A stretch of DNA of 64,000 nucleotides from Monodelphis domestica (Eukaryota; Chordata; Mammalia; Didelphimorphia; Didelphidae). This document shows positions 22,901 through 34,746 of this stretch, one piece after another. The stretch lies in the NCBI RefSeq assembly GCF_027887165.1, contig NC_077227.1, positions 85,995,735 to 86,059,734 on the forward strand. Reading direction: 5' to 3'. How positions within the stretch are numbered: position 1 is the first letter of the stretch; the number at the start of each line of letters is the position of its first letter. Both the position numbers and the translations under genes were made by a program. Below the pieces are notes generated by a model, which was not told where the DNA came from, searched no databases, and saw only the letters and a list, made by a program, of their open reading frames with translations.

Positions 22901-24425
22901 AAAGGGAGAAGAAATATAAGAGAATCGATTGAGGAGATTAAAAGGGATAAGTAGAGCATTCTTAAAAAAAATGTTTTCCATTATTTCTAGCATCTTCTTG
23001 GATTTTATTATCTTGACTTTGGCAACCACATCCATGCTAGATAATATAAAATTAGGGTCACATTCTTTTCATAAAGATTTCTGGTCTTTGCAAGTTCCAG
23101 GATTGAGAAAGACAGTTATGGAAAGGAATGATTTCCAAATTCCTAATACCTGGGTTTCCCGTGAACCTAGGTGGTTATTACACAGGATATTCTTCCTATG
23201 ATCTAGCCTAAATGTCCCGAGTTCATTTCTCTACTTCATTTTCAATCCTGAACTATTTGTAGGCAACATGGTAGGAATCAATAGAAAGGAAAAAGTTAAA
23301 GGGAGAATGGATGATTATGGGGAAAACGTTCTGGAAGAGATTGGAAGATAAGGACAAGGGTACAAGTAGAGGGCCTGGCTTTGGAAAGAAAAGCTACTTT
23401 TTAATGAGAAACTTGTCAAGAATTTAATAAGTACAAGGGACAGACTGTCTGCTGACTATTATATACTATGTCAAAACTGAATATGAATTCAACTTCTGCT
23501 AATAATGAGGTAAATATTTAAAGAGGTAACCAGCTGAATAAGATTTATATAAATAGCATGAAATATCTTGTAATAACTGTAAATTGTGTAGGATTGGAGG
23601 TACTATAAATGTTTTTCACTATTTGCTTATGATTTTCTTTTGATCCTGGATTAGCAGACTCCTGAAATGAAAAGACAGACTTGTGCTAGAAATTATTTTT
23701 AATGTTGTAATGTTGTACCCATGCTGACAAATTAGCAACCCATCATGGAGAGGGAGAAAGTTAGCAAGCTGCTTCCTGGAGTGCTCTGAATGACACATCT
23801 GAATCAGCCCCAGAAAGAGGAATGAGACTGAGGGAAATGATGGTACAACAAAGGAGATGACATGATGTTCTTGTTTTTTTTTAACAGTGTTTTCCCTCCC
23901 TTTGAAAGGGATTGTACCCACCCCACAAGCTAGTAAACCACAGATATAGCTATAATACCATTTGAATACAACCTCTTTATGATTAGATCGAGTCTTGGGG
24001 ATAAAAAGGTCCTGTGAAAAGTCAGTAATACCTAGCAGAACATAGTTAATGTCACCATAATTGTAACTCTTTTCCTATTCTCATAGTAAGTTCATCTCAT
24101 ACTAACAAAAAGAAAACCTACTATTCTATGAAAAGCCTCTGTGAAACTATTTGGTTAGTAATGACAGAAATGTTCATAAAGTCAGATTGAGTCAGAAAAG
24201 ATGACAAAATAAAAACTACTTTGAAGAAAGCCCTGCCCAGATTTCATAATGATGGAAGGAATGTACCCCCCCCCCCAAGAGCTTCTTGTCAGAACTACTC
24301 ATTTCCCAACATTGTAGATACAGATACCAAACTTAATGCTCAAAGATGCTAACGTGGGATATGGAAACCATTAAAGAAAAGTAGTTCATGCATCTTGACG
24401 TAAGAACCAACTTGGAATCTACAAG
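22901..24425. other. No recognisable feature
   Basis: No supported gene. A short run of C residues lies at about 24268-24278. The open frame at 23619-23921 (-) has no family signature. Confidence 0.35.
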
Positions 24426-24427
24426 GT

Positions 24428-24560
24428 TCTAGAATCACCTATTAAGTGCCAGGGCTGTGTTGGATGCTGGAAATACAAAAATGAAAAAGTCTCTGCCTAA
24501 AAAAATCTTATATTCTATAAGGGGAAATAGGTTCACATAAAAAGTCTATACAAAATATGT
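24428..24560 (-). mobile_element. L2 LINE 3' end fragment
   Basis: 'cctattaagtgccagggctg', 'gttggatgctggaaatacaa', 'tatattctataaggggaaat': antisense L2 tail. Confidence 0.55.
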
Positions 24561-25611
24561 ACATGTGCTGATTCTTGGATTCACTTTCTCCATTGCTCAT
24601 GGATCTATAGGTATACCTCATTGTAGTTTGCCTTGTAAGAGAAATATAACTAAAACAGAAGTGTCAGGTGAGTGAGATTTGCCAGTCAAATGTGTCCTAT
24701 AAAAATGCTGGTCTATTGGTACAATGCTTTAAATAACAGATTTAATGTTTTCTCTTTTGAATTACCAACAAGAATGCAAAGAGAATTATAAACTATGTCA
24801 TTACAAAATGTCATTGTCTACTCTTTTGTACATGCATATAAAGGAGCACACAAATACATGAATACATGTGCACACGCAGCTTTTATTTAAAAAGTCAAAT
24901 GAATAAGACAGACTCAATCTTATCTCAAGCGGTGATTCCCAACTTTAGAGATAAAAGGGATGTTGTACAACTCCTCAAAAGTATTTAAAATTATTTCACT
25001 TCAAATTTTTTTAAAAGGTCTCTTGAAAAAGATTGAAAAGGCGAATGCTACAAAATAATAACAGCAATAAAATTTAACTAGTATTTCTGTTGCAAAATGT
25101 CTTCAAATATATAGACCTTCAGAATTCAATGCAATTCAAAAACACTTATTAACAAACATATTTACTATAGTGGGTATACGTAGATGAAAGTTGTGAGTAC
25201 AGGTTACTCTTTCTAGAAATCTGGCACTGAATAATGAAATAATGACAACTTATATATTTGCTAAGTAAAAGCAAACATTTTGTTTTGTTTTGTTGGATTT
25301 GGAAGACTTAGTTAAACATATTTGCAGGTTGAATAGTAGATAAGAAAATATTAATATGTGAAATTGGAAGGACGACTGATGGAGGAAAAGAACCAGAAAA
25401 TTGTCACAAAAAAAAAAAACAAGAAAGAGCAAGTGGAGATTGAGTTCAACCATGTCAAAATGTATATAAAACAGAAGGCAAGGGACTGAAGGAAAAGACT
25501 GAGTAAGTACACACCAATTTAAAAGAGTTGGTGGAGGGGCAGGGAGGAAAAAAGAATGAGACAGTTAATGTGAGAATTTGTTTCTTTTGCATAAGCATAT
25601 TTTTATAATTT
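24561..25611. other. No supported feature
   Basis: A 'cggtgattcccaac' start near 24930 recalls a hAT terminus, but no matching other end or 8-bp duplication was found. Otherwise AT-rich with nothing recognised. Confidence 0.35.
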
Positions 25612-25729
25612 ATTACATGTTTATAACATGTATTATTATTACATATTATGTTATATGTAATCAAAAGTGGATGGTATTCGCATTAGGAGACATAATATGT
25701 AATAATAATACATGTTATAAACATGTAAT
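25612..25729. repeat. Perfect 40-bp inverted repeat with 38-bp spacer
   Basis: Left arm 25612-25651 begins 'attacatgtttataacatg' and right arm 25690-25729 ends 'gttataaacatgtaat'. I paired all 40 bases with no mismatch. The spacer is 25652-25689. The arms are AT-rich but not simple sequence. No target duplication or known family is evident. Confidence 0.9.
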
Positions 25730-26524
25730 TCCTCATTCCCAGGAAAAGAAGGAAGTAAGTTATTTGCTGAGAATGTTGCTTCATTTCATTTACAGTAGAA
25801 GCCTGAGGACATGTGCACAAGATAACTCCTCCTGCCAAGCAGTTCTCTTCAGGGGGCCAAGATTCTCTCTGAAGGTTGCTTGGTGACCATAGAATTAGAA
25901 CCCAGGAATTGTAAGAGATCCAGAAGGATGTTTCTATCCAGGTGTCATAAAATGAAGAAATGCCACTTATCAGATTAAGGAGATTTCTATCTAAAGAACA
26001 AGGTTATTACTGTTGAGTGCTGGTGACAGTAACAAAAGGCTTTAACTCTTCACATCTCTTTTTTTCAGCCTGTTTCATCAGCCCATTTTGTCAGAACATC
26101 CTCTTTCATATCTTGTGATAAAATTTCCACATTTGCAACTTATTTTATATTGACTGACAACTTAAATTCCTCCTTGGCTTTTCTCCAAAGCGTTGTCATG
26201 AGATAGAGATAGCCCTGGGCACTTAAAGGTATGCAGAAACACACAAGATCTGACCTTCTTTAGGATTTGAGTGGATCTGGTGAAAGACTACATGTTGTGG
26301 TCTAAGAACCTAGCCAGATAAGTTTGGATAAGGTGACTAATATAGCCTACCTAGGAAATGATGCTTTTTTTTTTCACTATAGCAACTCTCAAACGACATC
26401 TAACATGCAGAGGGGTTGCAGTCTACATTGGTTGGGGAAGTACTCACACTGGTGAAATCACAGATGCCTGAAGTGGTAGAGTATAAACATTAAGATTAAG
26501 AGACTCTTTCATGGGTTCTTAGAA
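25730..26524. other. No recognisable feature
   Basis: No supported gene or repeat seen. Confidence 0.35.
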
Positions 26525-26770
26525 ATAACCTCCAATCTTATCTACCAAAAAAAAGGACATTAGACCCATAATTTCATAATATAGGGAACTTCTAGGAAAA
26601 GAAAATCCCTCCACCAGTACAGATTGGCACCTTCTCAGCAATGTAACAGAGCTGCCTAGATCATTAAAAGATAAGTGGCTTTCCCAAAGTCACCAAAGAC
26701 AATATGTGTCAGAGATTATCCTCGTATTCATGTCTCCCTGGCTTCAAGACCAGTTCTACCACGCCACACT
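26525..26770 (+). repeat. SINE-like repeat shared with 51520-51790
   Basis: 'ggttggcacc'-like text, 'gctgcctagatcattaaaag', 'tgtgtcagagattatcctcg' occur in the same order as in the repeat at 51520-51790. Looks like a CORE-SINE relative; exact family not identified. Confidence 0.5.
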
Positions 26771-28204
26771 ACTGCTAATGCTAAGCATATAATTATGCCA
26801 ATCCATTAACCAACGGACATTTAACAAGCACTTAGTAACCACCTATGTGGTACTTATCATCAAGTGTTCATTTATAGCAGAAACATTTGGAACAGAATTT
26901 TTTGCTCTCCCTATATCCCCATCCTCCACTGAAAGTTTGAGTTGTAGCCTGTTTGTTTTCACCTACAAATCAGTGTGCAAACTATTTATAGGACAGGCTT
27001 TGTCTTCATAAACAGGCAGTGGGCTCACACAAATGCACAGGAAATCATGCTATTGCCTCCCCCAGCCCCATTCCTCTATATACTCTGTCCTCAAGGAGCT
27101 ATGAACAATAGAGTCTTAGGCATTTGGCCCTCTTTGCCCTTGATTCTCTCCCCTGATGCTATGACTCCTCTCTTCTAATTAGTTTATCCCAAAAACACTT
27201 TCAGTGTGGAGTGATCCTACAGAGTTAATGACAGAGCTGCTTAAACTTCTAAAAGAAATTGAAACCAGTCTTCTTGTTTACCACTTTTCAAGCATGCAAC
27301 TCCCTATCCTGTCACTAAGCCTGCTGGCCTGATGGGTTTGCAGACATCCCCAGTTCTGGAAGAATATCTCCTTCCTGATTTCCCATGGCTTCCACCTGAT
27401 AAAACCACCTGCTACCAACAAGGTTGAATTAACCCATTCATTATAACTGACCAGTTTACTCTATATATAACTCAGAGGAAGGGTGGCCTGCCTGCAAATA
27501 AGAAGTAGCAAGTGGTCCTAAGCTCTGGCTTCATGTCTGCCTTCAGTCTCATCCCTGCATCTACCCCTACTGTGCCTGAGGTATATATAAGAGGAAACAC
27601 AAATTGATGACCTGCATGCAGGGCTAATGCAGGGGTCCCTGGTAAGACACTGGAGTAAATACAAAGATCAGGAGGCAGGTGACCTTGATCCAAGGCTGAC
27701 ATAGGGCTTACTAGGACATCTTTGAAGCAAAATACTTCCTTTTACAAACCAAAGTGACTTTCTTCCTGTTCCACATACAAGGACTTCCATTTCTTGCCTC
27801 CATGTCTTTTAGAGAGCATTTCTTAAACTGGAATAAATTATAAAGTTGGTATAAGCGTGCCCCCCAAAGTTTGTGAAACATTTTCACGTGTACCTATGAA
27901 GTCCAAGGAAAAATAGGCTCAAGCTTAGCTTAGCGAACATACATGGCTAAAGGGTAACTCATGATTACTGCTTGCTAGAAATTTATTTTTTCCAATTTGA
28001 AATGCTCAAGAAATTCCCCTGAGTCATAATGTACTGTGTTCTTCTTGTGGAGCCATAAATAATGTCTGTCCTTAGCTCTCAATGATGCCAAATCTGCCAG
28101 CAACTGATCCAAGGATGCCATCTGGGATACTGACAGGGAGATGGGAAGTCTAGCATTCTCTAGATGTGAAAGGTCCTCTAGTAAAAAAATAAAAATGGGG
28201 CCAC
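26771..28204. other. No recognisable feature
   Basis: No supported gene. Open frames at 26975-27178 (+) and 27472-27702 (-) have no recognisable domain and no codon-level support. Confidence 0.35.
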
Positions 28205-29050
28205 TTCTAGAGAAGTGGGAAAGATCAAGATGGTAGAGTAGAGAAAGATCTTAGATAAGCTCTCCTAATATTTCCTTCCAAACAACTTTAACATAATGCC
28301 TCATATCAAATTATAGAGTGACATAGCCAACAAAAGGTCAAAGTGAGACATTCTTCCAGATCAAGACAACATAGGAAGTCAGAGAGAACTGGCATGGAAG
28401 AGGCTAGCCTAGAGACCACATGGATGAAACACCAGTGGTGGTTCTAGGTACTAATGGCAGAAGCACCTGCAGCTTCAGGAAATTTCAAGCTAGAGATGGC
28501 AAGGGAACCTGGCAATTGGTCAGTAAGAGTTTACAGGGTACTCCTTTACTAATACTAGACTCAGTTCCAGATGCCATTTGACAACACCGTCTTCTATATC
28601 CACATTTCAATCATAGTTCAAGGGCAAGAGGGGAGCACTTTCAGTCAAGAGAGGGTAAAGGTCCAAGATGCAGTATCATTTCCAGACCCAGGAGAAAAGG
28701 GTTATTGAGAAGCAATATCAATTGGATTATATTTCTGGTCCCAAGGGATCAGGAGACCTTCCTGGGTAAGAATCAAAATGTAGATGAAGAGAACAGTGAT
28801 CACACTTTTCCCATATCACACCACCTTAAAAGCACCAAAAACTTTTAAACCACCAGAACTAACTCTTAAAACAGTGTGAAAAAATCCTGAAGCTTTAAGA
28901 CAGTTCTCCTTCCACCCCATGCTAGAAACAGAACCCAAAATTAATATAAAGTATCCCATAATGAAATAGGGTGGGAAAATGAGCAGACAACAAAAAAAGA
29001 ACCTGGCCATAAAAATCTATCATGCTGTTATGAAAGATCAAGACACAGAC
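28205..29050 (+). mobile_element. L1 LINE 5' UTR and first codons of ORF1 (copy 1)
   Basis: Begins with a 'gatcaagatggtagagtaga' motif typical of marsupial L1 5' ends and runs to an ORF1-like start at 28979 ('MSRQQKKNLAIKIYHAVM'), then 'caagacacagactta'. A second L1 5' end follows at once, so this copy is cut short. Confidence 0.6.
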
Positions 29051-29051
29051 T

Positions 29052-31680
29052 TAAGGAGGCAGAACTATGATGGCAAGATAAAGGTGCAGAAAGTAAATTC
29101 TCTGAGAATCCTCTCTCAAATCAACCTTCAAATAAGGATTCAAAATGCATCCGGGAGGGATAGAATGAACAATGGGATAGAGTGAAACTATTATCCTACA
29201 AAAGACAACTTGGAAAGTAGGCAAAGGGGATCTAGTTTACTGGGGTGAGATGGAAGCACAGCCCAAAGCAAGGCCACACAGAAACTGCAGCAAGGCTGCA
29301 CTAAGGAATTCTAGCACAAGCCAACAAGTCCCCCCACCCCACCTCCAGTACACCAGGTTCTGAGCCAGGGCCCAAGCCAACTTCAAGACCCTGAGACCCT
29401 ACTTAATCCAACAGGAAAGCACTGCATGCCCACCCTTGAAGTTCTAAGTCCTAGCCCAAGCCTGCAAAGTGGCCCCCAGTCCAAGTGCAAGGCAGTTCAC
29501 TATATGCCTATCCAGTGAAAACTCAGAGTGAGGTCTAGAGCCCCTGCTCAAGAGTGAGCTGAAAAGTCTGAGCTCCATTACAGGGTAGGTTAAAGTGCTC
29601 TGAACATTGTAAGCCATTAGCAGTACCTAGGGGAGACTAAATCAGCAGTAGGAGGTGGCTTTAAGGACTCCCAGTCCACAGGCCATCACATCACTTTAGA
29701 AGAACTGAAAATTGCAAAAACTCATAACTAGAGCTGAGGGTAGCAGCAAGGAAAAGATGAAGTTTAAAAGAAAGCTCCTTCTACCCTGAGAACAGAGACA
29801 ACTTGTAAAAATTTAATTTGAGAAAAAGGTTAGGAAAATGAGCGAACATTAAAAAAAAAAAACAAATAAAAACACTACCCAACTACAGAAAATTATTACA
29901 GGGCCAAAAAAAGCAAGACACAGACTAAGAAACTACCGGTAGAACTTCAAAGAAAAATGGGAATTGGTCTCAGGCTCTGGAAGAGCTCAAAAAAAGGTTC
30001 AAAAATCAAAATAAAGACAGAGGAAAAATGGAAAAGAGAAAAGGAAGCAATGCAAGAAGAAAACAACATCTTAAAAAGCAGATTTGTTCAAATGGAAAAA
30101 GAGGAACAAAAATCCAATGAGGCAAAGACGTTTTTAAAAAACAGAATTGGCCAAGTGGGAAAAGAAGTTTAAAAGCTCATGCAAGAAAATTTCTTAAAAA
30201 ATTAGAAATGGTCAAGTAGATGCTAATGATTTTATGAGACATCAAGAAACAATCAAACAAAATAAAAAATAAAATGAAATATCTCATTGGAAAATAGATT
30301 CAGATGAGACAATTTAAGAATTATTGGACTACCTGAAAGCCATAATAAAAAAAATGCACTGATACATGATATTTCAAGAAATTATCAAAGAAAATTCCCT
30401 TGATATTCTAATATTGTGCTGGTACTTTACCCTCTTAAACAAGTAGATAAAATAAAATTAAAAGAATCCAGTAATCACACCTGAAAATAAATTCCCAAAT
30501 TACAACTACCAGGAATATTATAGCCAAATTCAAGAGCTCCCAGGTCAAAGAGAAAATTCTGTGAGCATCTAAAAAGAAATAATTCAAATATCATGGAGTC
30601 ACAGGCAGGACTACATAGGGCTTAGCAGCTTCTACATTAAAGGACCAGAAGGCTTGGAATATGATATTCTGGAAGGCAAAGGAACTACATTTATAGCCAA
30701 GAATCACTTACCCAGCAAAACTGAGTATATTCTTTTTTTTTTTGGAGGGGGAAGGTCATTTAATAAAATAGATTTCCAAGTATTTCTGGTGAAAAGACCA
30801 GACCTAAACAGAAAAACTGATGTTTAAATATGAGATTTGGGAGCAGCATAAAAAGGCAAACAAGAAAGAGGAAATTTAAGGGATTCAGTAAGCTCAAACT
30901 GTTTAAGATTATATTTGTAACTCTTAAATTTTTTATCATTATTAGAAGTTAGAAGAAGCATCCATAGAGAGGGTGCAGGAGTATGTTGATTAGCATGATA
31001 TGATTTAGAGGGGGAAAAGACCAGGGGGTGAAAAAGAAGATTGCACTGAGAGGAAAAGGGTTGGGAGAGGTAGGAGAAGGTAAATTATCTCTTCTAAAGA
31101 GGTACAAAAAAACTATTACAGTGGAGGAGAAGATGAGGGTGGTGACAGGTAAGGATTAAACCTTACTCTCAGAATTGCCTCAAAGAGGGGATAAAAACCA
31201 TACTTGTTTGAGTTTAGAATCCTATTTTATCCTATAGAGAAGTAGGAGAGGAATAAGACAAGAAAAATGAGCTAATAGGAGGGAGAGACAAGTGGGAGAG
31301 TAGTGATTAAAAGTGAAACACTCTTGAGGAGAGAATGAAAGAAGAAAGGGGAAGACCAAAAGGGGAAAATAATTTGGAGGGGAATACATTGTTGGTAAAT
31401 ATAACTATGAATGGGAATGGGAAGAACTCACCCATAAAATGGAAGCAGATATCAGAGTGGTTTAAAAACCAAATTACTACAATATATTGTTTACAAGAAA
31501 CACATCTGAGACAAGGAGACACACATAGAATAAAGGGAAAAGGTTAGACAGAATTTATTGTACTTGAATAGCAATCATGATCTCAGACAAAGTTAAAGCA
31601 AAAATAGATTCAATTAAAAGAGATAAGGAAGGAAACTACATCTTGATAAAAGGTACCATAGACAATGAAGTAACATCAAT

Positions 31681-31731
<51 letters not shown>
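29052..31731 (+). mobile_element. L1 LINE (copy 2): 5' UTR, ORF1, spacer and start of ORF2
   Basis: 5' UTR starts 'gaggcagaactatgatggc'. An ORF1-like ATG lies at 29839, with coiled-coil text ('EKWKREKEAMQEENN', 'KSRFVQMEKEEQKSNEA') at about 30020-30125. The ORF1 C-terminal domain is present as diverged text (30440-30830). About 0.5 kb of inter-ORF spacer follows. ORF2 begins near 31400 with 'SPIKWKQISEWFKNQITT' and 'IYCLQETHLRQGDTHRIK', the endonuclease with its QETH residues. Frames are broken repeatedly. An LTR cuts it at 31738; the rest of the endonuclease resumes at 32357. Confidence 0.8.

Positions 31732-31735
<4 letters not shown>
31684..31735. repeat. (TA)n dinucleotide array inside the L1 endonuclease
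   Basis: About 24 TA units where L1 normally encodes 'NIYAPN' (an ATATATATGC-like stretch). It probably grew from that seed. It touches the LTR insertion point. Confidence 0.95.
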
Positions 31736-31737
<2 letters not shown>

Positions 31738-32350
31738 TATAACGACTGTCCAGCGATTGTTATATAAAGGATTACCTGTGGGTGATAAATTGAGAAGGAG
31801 AAAGGAACCTGAGGAAAGCAGGCGAAAAATAAAGACTCAAAGACAAGTTAAAAGATATGAGTAGCGCTCTCTCCTTAATGTCTTCCTTGAATAATCAATT
31901 AAAGGAAAACATGAGAAATAAGAAAACACATGGGAGTAAGAACTCCTAGATAGGAAGTATGGGGGTGACAGCTTCAGAAGATAAAGAAGATATCAGGACA
32001 GAGAATTCTGAGGATCCAGGAAAGGAGAGAGATTAGTGCTTCCTCCTTGGTATTTATTGAGAGATGTGGATTGGGAGGTGTTCAATGAATATGTAATATA
32101 GCATAGGTCTTAACATTAGCTGAATAGACAATGACAAGATCTAAGAGGTGGAGATTAATTAAAACCCGCGTTTTGCAAATGAATGTACTCAGAATGGAGG
32201 CATGCCCACCAAGCCCCAATCACATGCTTTGTAAATGAATGCACTCAGCTGAGGCAGCATGGCTCATCAAGAGGTCTGTCCATGGGTCTGGCAATACATC
32301 ATCAATACATCAATCTTACTTCCCAGATGCTAACATGCCTGGTATGCTAC
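31738..32350 (-). mobile_element. Solo LTR, betaretrovirus-like (ERV2/ERVK type by layout)
   Basis: Splits the L1 endonuclease; L1 text resumes exactly after it. A 6-bp duplication atacac lies at 31732-31737 and 32351-32356. On - the LTR begins (T)GTAGCATACC and carries AATAAA-like signals, one just before a 'tcgcctgctttcctcag' stretch usual in such LTRs. No internal retroviral region adjoins. Younger than the L1; a fossil. Confidence 0.7.
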
Positions 32351-32356
32351 ATACAC

Positions 32357-32744
32357 CATATAGTATAGCCTCCAAATTTTTAAAGAAGAAATTAAATAAG
32401 CTTTAGAAGTAAATAGACAGCAAAACTATACTAGTAATGGGGCTTCAATTTTCCCCTCTTAAAACTAGATAAATCTAACTAATTTTTTTTAAATGTGAAG
32501 GAAGTGAATGAAATTTTAGAAGAGGTAGATTTAAAAGATCTCAAGGGAAAAAAAATTGAACAGAAATAGAAAGTAATATAGCTTCTTTTCAATAGTACAT
32601 GACACCTGCACAAAAACTGACCATGTGTATTAGGGTACAAACACTTCGCAACCAAGAGTCAAAAAGCAGAAATAGTAAAACATATTTCTCTGATCACAAA
32701 GCAATAAAAATTATAATCAATAAGAATCCATGGAAAAACAGAAG
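32357..32744 (+). mobile_element. L1 LINE (copy 2), endonuclease C-terminal part
   Basis: 'SIASKFLKKKLN' follows the LTR, and 'SDHKAIKIIINKNPW' at about 32690-32735 is the conserved SDH end of the endonuclease domain. It is then cut by a third L1 5' end. Confidence 0.72.
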
Positions 32745-33530
32745 AAGTGGCAGGGGGGCAAAGCCAAGATGGCAAAGAAGGCACAAGAACCTATCTGATT
32801 CCTACCAAGTTACCCTCCAGAAAGCAATGATATAACACCTCAAAACAAATTCTGGAGCAACATAGCCCACAAAAAGGCAAGGGGAAGTAATTTTTTATTC
32901 CAAAACTTAGAAGGTACCCCAGGAGAGATTTAGTGTACAAACGTAGAATTGGAGTGCAATGTGCCCAGGGCAGTCTCCACCAAGGCAACAAGCTTTGGAC
33001 AAGCCAAAGCAGCAGACAAGGCTTCTGGAACTCAAAGCCACAGATTGTAACAGCTGGTGGGGGGGGGGGGGGCAAAGGAAGGGGGAACTACTGCTCTACT
33101 GCTCAGAAGGAGTCCCTTTGCTGGCTCTAGGTGCCCAAACTCAGAAGCAAGTCACAGCTCTGGGATGCAATCACAAAGGAAGGAGAAGTACCAACATCTT
33201 TACCCACAGAGAAGTAGGGACCCTGGTAACAGTTCTAAGGGGTAAAAGAGTGCTTGTGGTTACTAACAGACCAGAGCACAGGCTGAGAGAGTATTAAACA
33301 CACCTCCCCTTATATCATTACAGCCTAGAAGAACTGAAAGAAGACAGATCCCCATGCCAGCTTACACATAATCTTTAAAGAAATCAAGGAAAACTGCTCT
33401 GATGTTCTAGAACCAGAGGACAAAACAGAAATTAAAAGAATCCACCAGTCATCTCCTGAAAGAGATCCCAAAAGAATAACTTCCAGGAATATTATAGCCA
33501 AATTCCAGAACTCCCAGGAGGAGAAAATGT
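32745..33530 (+). mobile_element. L1 LINE (copy 3): 5' UTR joined to an ORF1 C-terminal piece
   Basis: Starts 'ggggggcaaagccaagatgg', a typical marsupial L1 5' end, and reads as 5' UTR to about 33300. It then passes straight to ORF1 C-terminal text ('EIKRIHQSSPERDPKRI', 'SRNIIAKFQNSQ', about 33430-33520). The ORF1 N-terminal and coiled-coil region is missing, so the copy is internally deleted or derives from an altered transcript. A G-run lies at 33058-33072. Confidence 0.65.
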
Positions 33531-33950
33531 TTCAACTGATAACTTGGAAATAACACAAGACTACCAAGGTAGTTAGAAAAAAACAAGTCTTTAATCAGGA
33601 AAGGGATAAGTCCAATATTTGGCCCATTATTCAGAGCCCGGCACCAAAACTTTTACAAGGGTCTATACCCTGGGACTCTGGGGACATTATCCCTGGGAGT
33701 GACACTATGCAAGATGACTACTCTGAAGAGTCATGAAAATTGGGAAGCTATTATACCCTTTTAGGGGAACTGGGGACTAAGGATGGGAGAGTATAGTTGA
33801 TTGACTTTACAATGATAACAAAGAAAATGAGGAGTCCTAGATAGGAATAACTGAGAGGCTGTTGCTTTACAATGAACACAGAAGGGAACAATTCAGCCAG
33901 GTGCTGGGCTACCTTGATAAAGGATTTAGGCTTAAGGGGAGAAACCATGT
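33531..33950 (-). mobile_element. Probable solo LTR fragment
   Basis: Abuts L1 copy 3. On - it holds a TATA-like 'gggtataatag' (about 33748-33758) and an ATTAAA signal (about 33590) in LTR-like order. No internal retroviral sequence. Family not identified. Confidence 0.4.
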
Positions 33951-33969
33951 AAAGAGAGCTAAAAACTAG

Positions 33970-34165
33970 AGTAAGGAAAACCTAGATTCAAGTCTTGCTT
34001 TAGTTACAAACTAGCTGTGTGACCCTGACAAGTTTCTTTTTTCTCTCAGCCAGTCTCCTTATTGGTAAAATGGACAAGGTTGTCATGAGGACCAAATGAG
34101 ATAACATAAGCAAAATGATTTGCAAACCTTAAAGCTCTAGATGATAGCTATTATTATTAATGTAG
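33970..34165 (+). repeat. MIR SINE
   Basis: 'acaaactagctgtgtgaccc', 'ccttattggtaaaatggac', 'tgaggaccaaatgagataac', 'agctattattatt' in MIR order on +. Confidence 0.75.
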
Positions 34166-34479
34166 AAGCACAATAGTTAAGCAGTTGCAAAACGCATGCA
34201 ATTTGTTGCATTTTATGTGATAAATAATACTCTGTAAAATGAGCACTACTGACCTTTTAGCTGCATCTTATTTGATTGTGATCTTGTTTTGGTCTTGGGG
34301 TTAGACATTAGACACTTGATAGACTGGTTTACTAAATTAGAACATAAAGTGTGAGCAATTATTGATGTGGGAGTATATGCTGCTGAATCAGCAGTTCACC
34401 ACACTAAGGGCTATATATTTTGGCTACCTAATTAAGTCACAAAAAAAGCAAAATCATGGTTCTCAATAGTACATTTGAA

Positions 34480-34739
34480 TGAACAGCCAAGTGGTGCCCT
34501 GGATGGAGGGTTGGGCCTGGAGTCAGGAAGACCCTTCTTTGTGAGTTCAAATCTGGCCTCAGACATTTATTAGCTGTGCAACCCAAAGCAAGTCACTTAA
34601 CCTAATTTGCCTTAGTTTCCTCCTCTGTAAAATTAGCTGGAAAAGGAAATGGCAAACCATTCAAAAGTTTTAGCAAGAAAACATTAAATAGGGTCACGAA
34701 GAGTCAGATACAACTGAAACAATTCAATAACAAAAATAG
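34480..34739 (+). repeat. tRNA-derived SINE with RTE-type tail
   Basis: Body: 'ggcctggagtcaggaagacc', 'gagttcaaatctggcctcag', 'tagctgtgcaacc'. Tail: 'ggaaaaggaaatggcaaacc', 'gggtcacgaagagtcagata', 'caactgaaacaattcaataa', a 3' end of the RTE/BovB type. Target duplication atttgaa at 34473-34479 and 34740-34746. Confidence 0.75.
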
Positions 34740-34746
34740 ATTTGAA

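Noticed and set aside
24928-25060. A hAT-like terminus 'cggtgattcccaac'
   Set aside because: No opposite terminus or 8-bp duplication could be found, so the resemblance may be chance.
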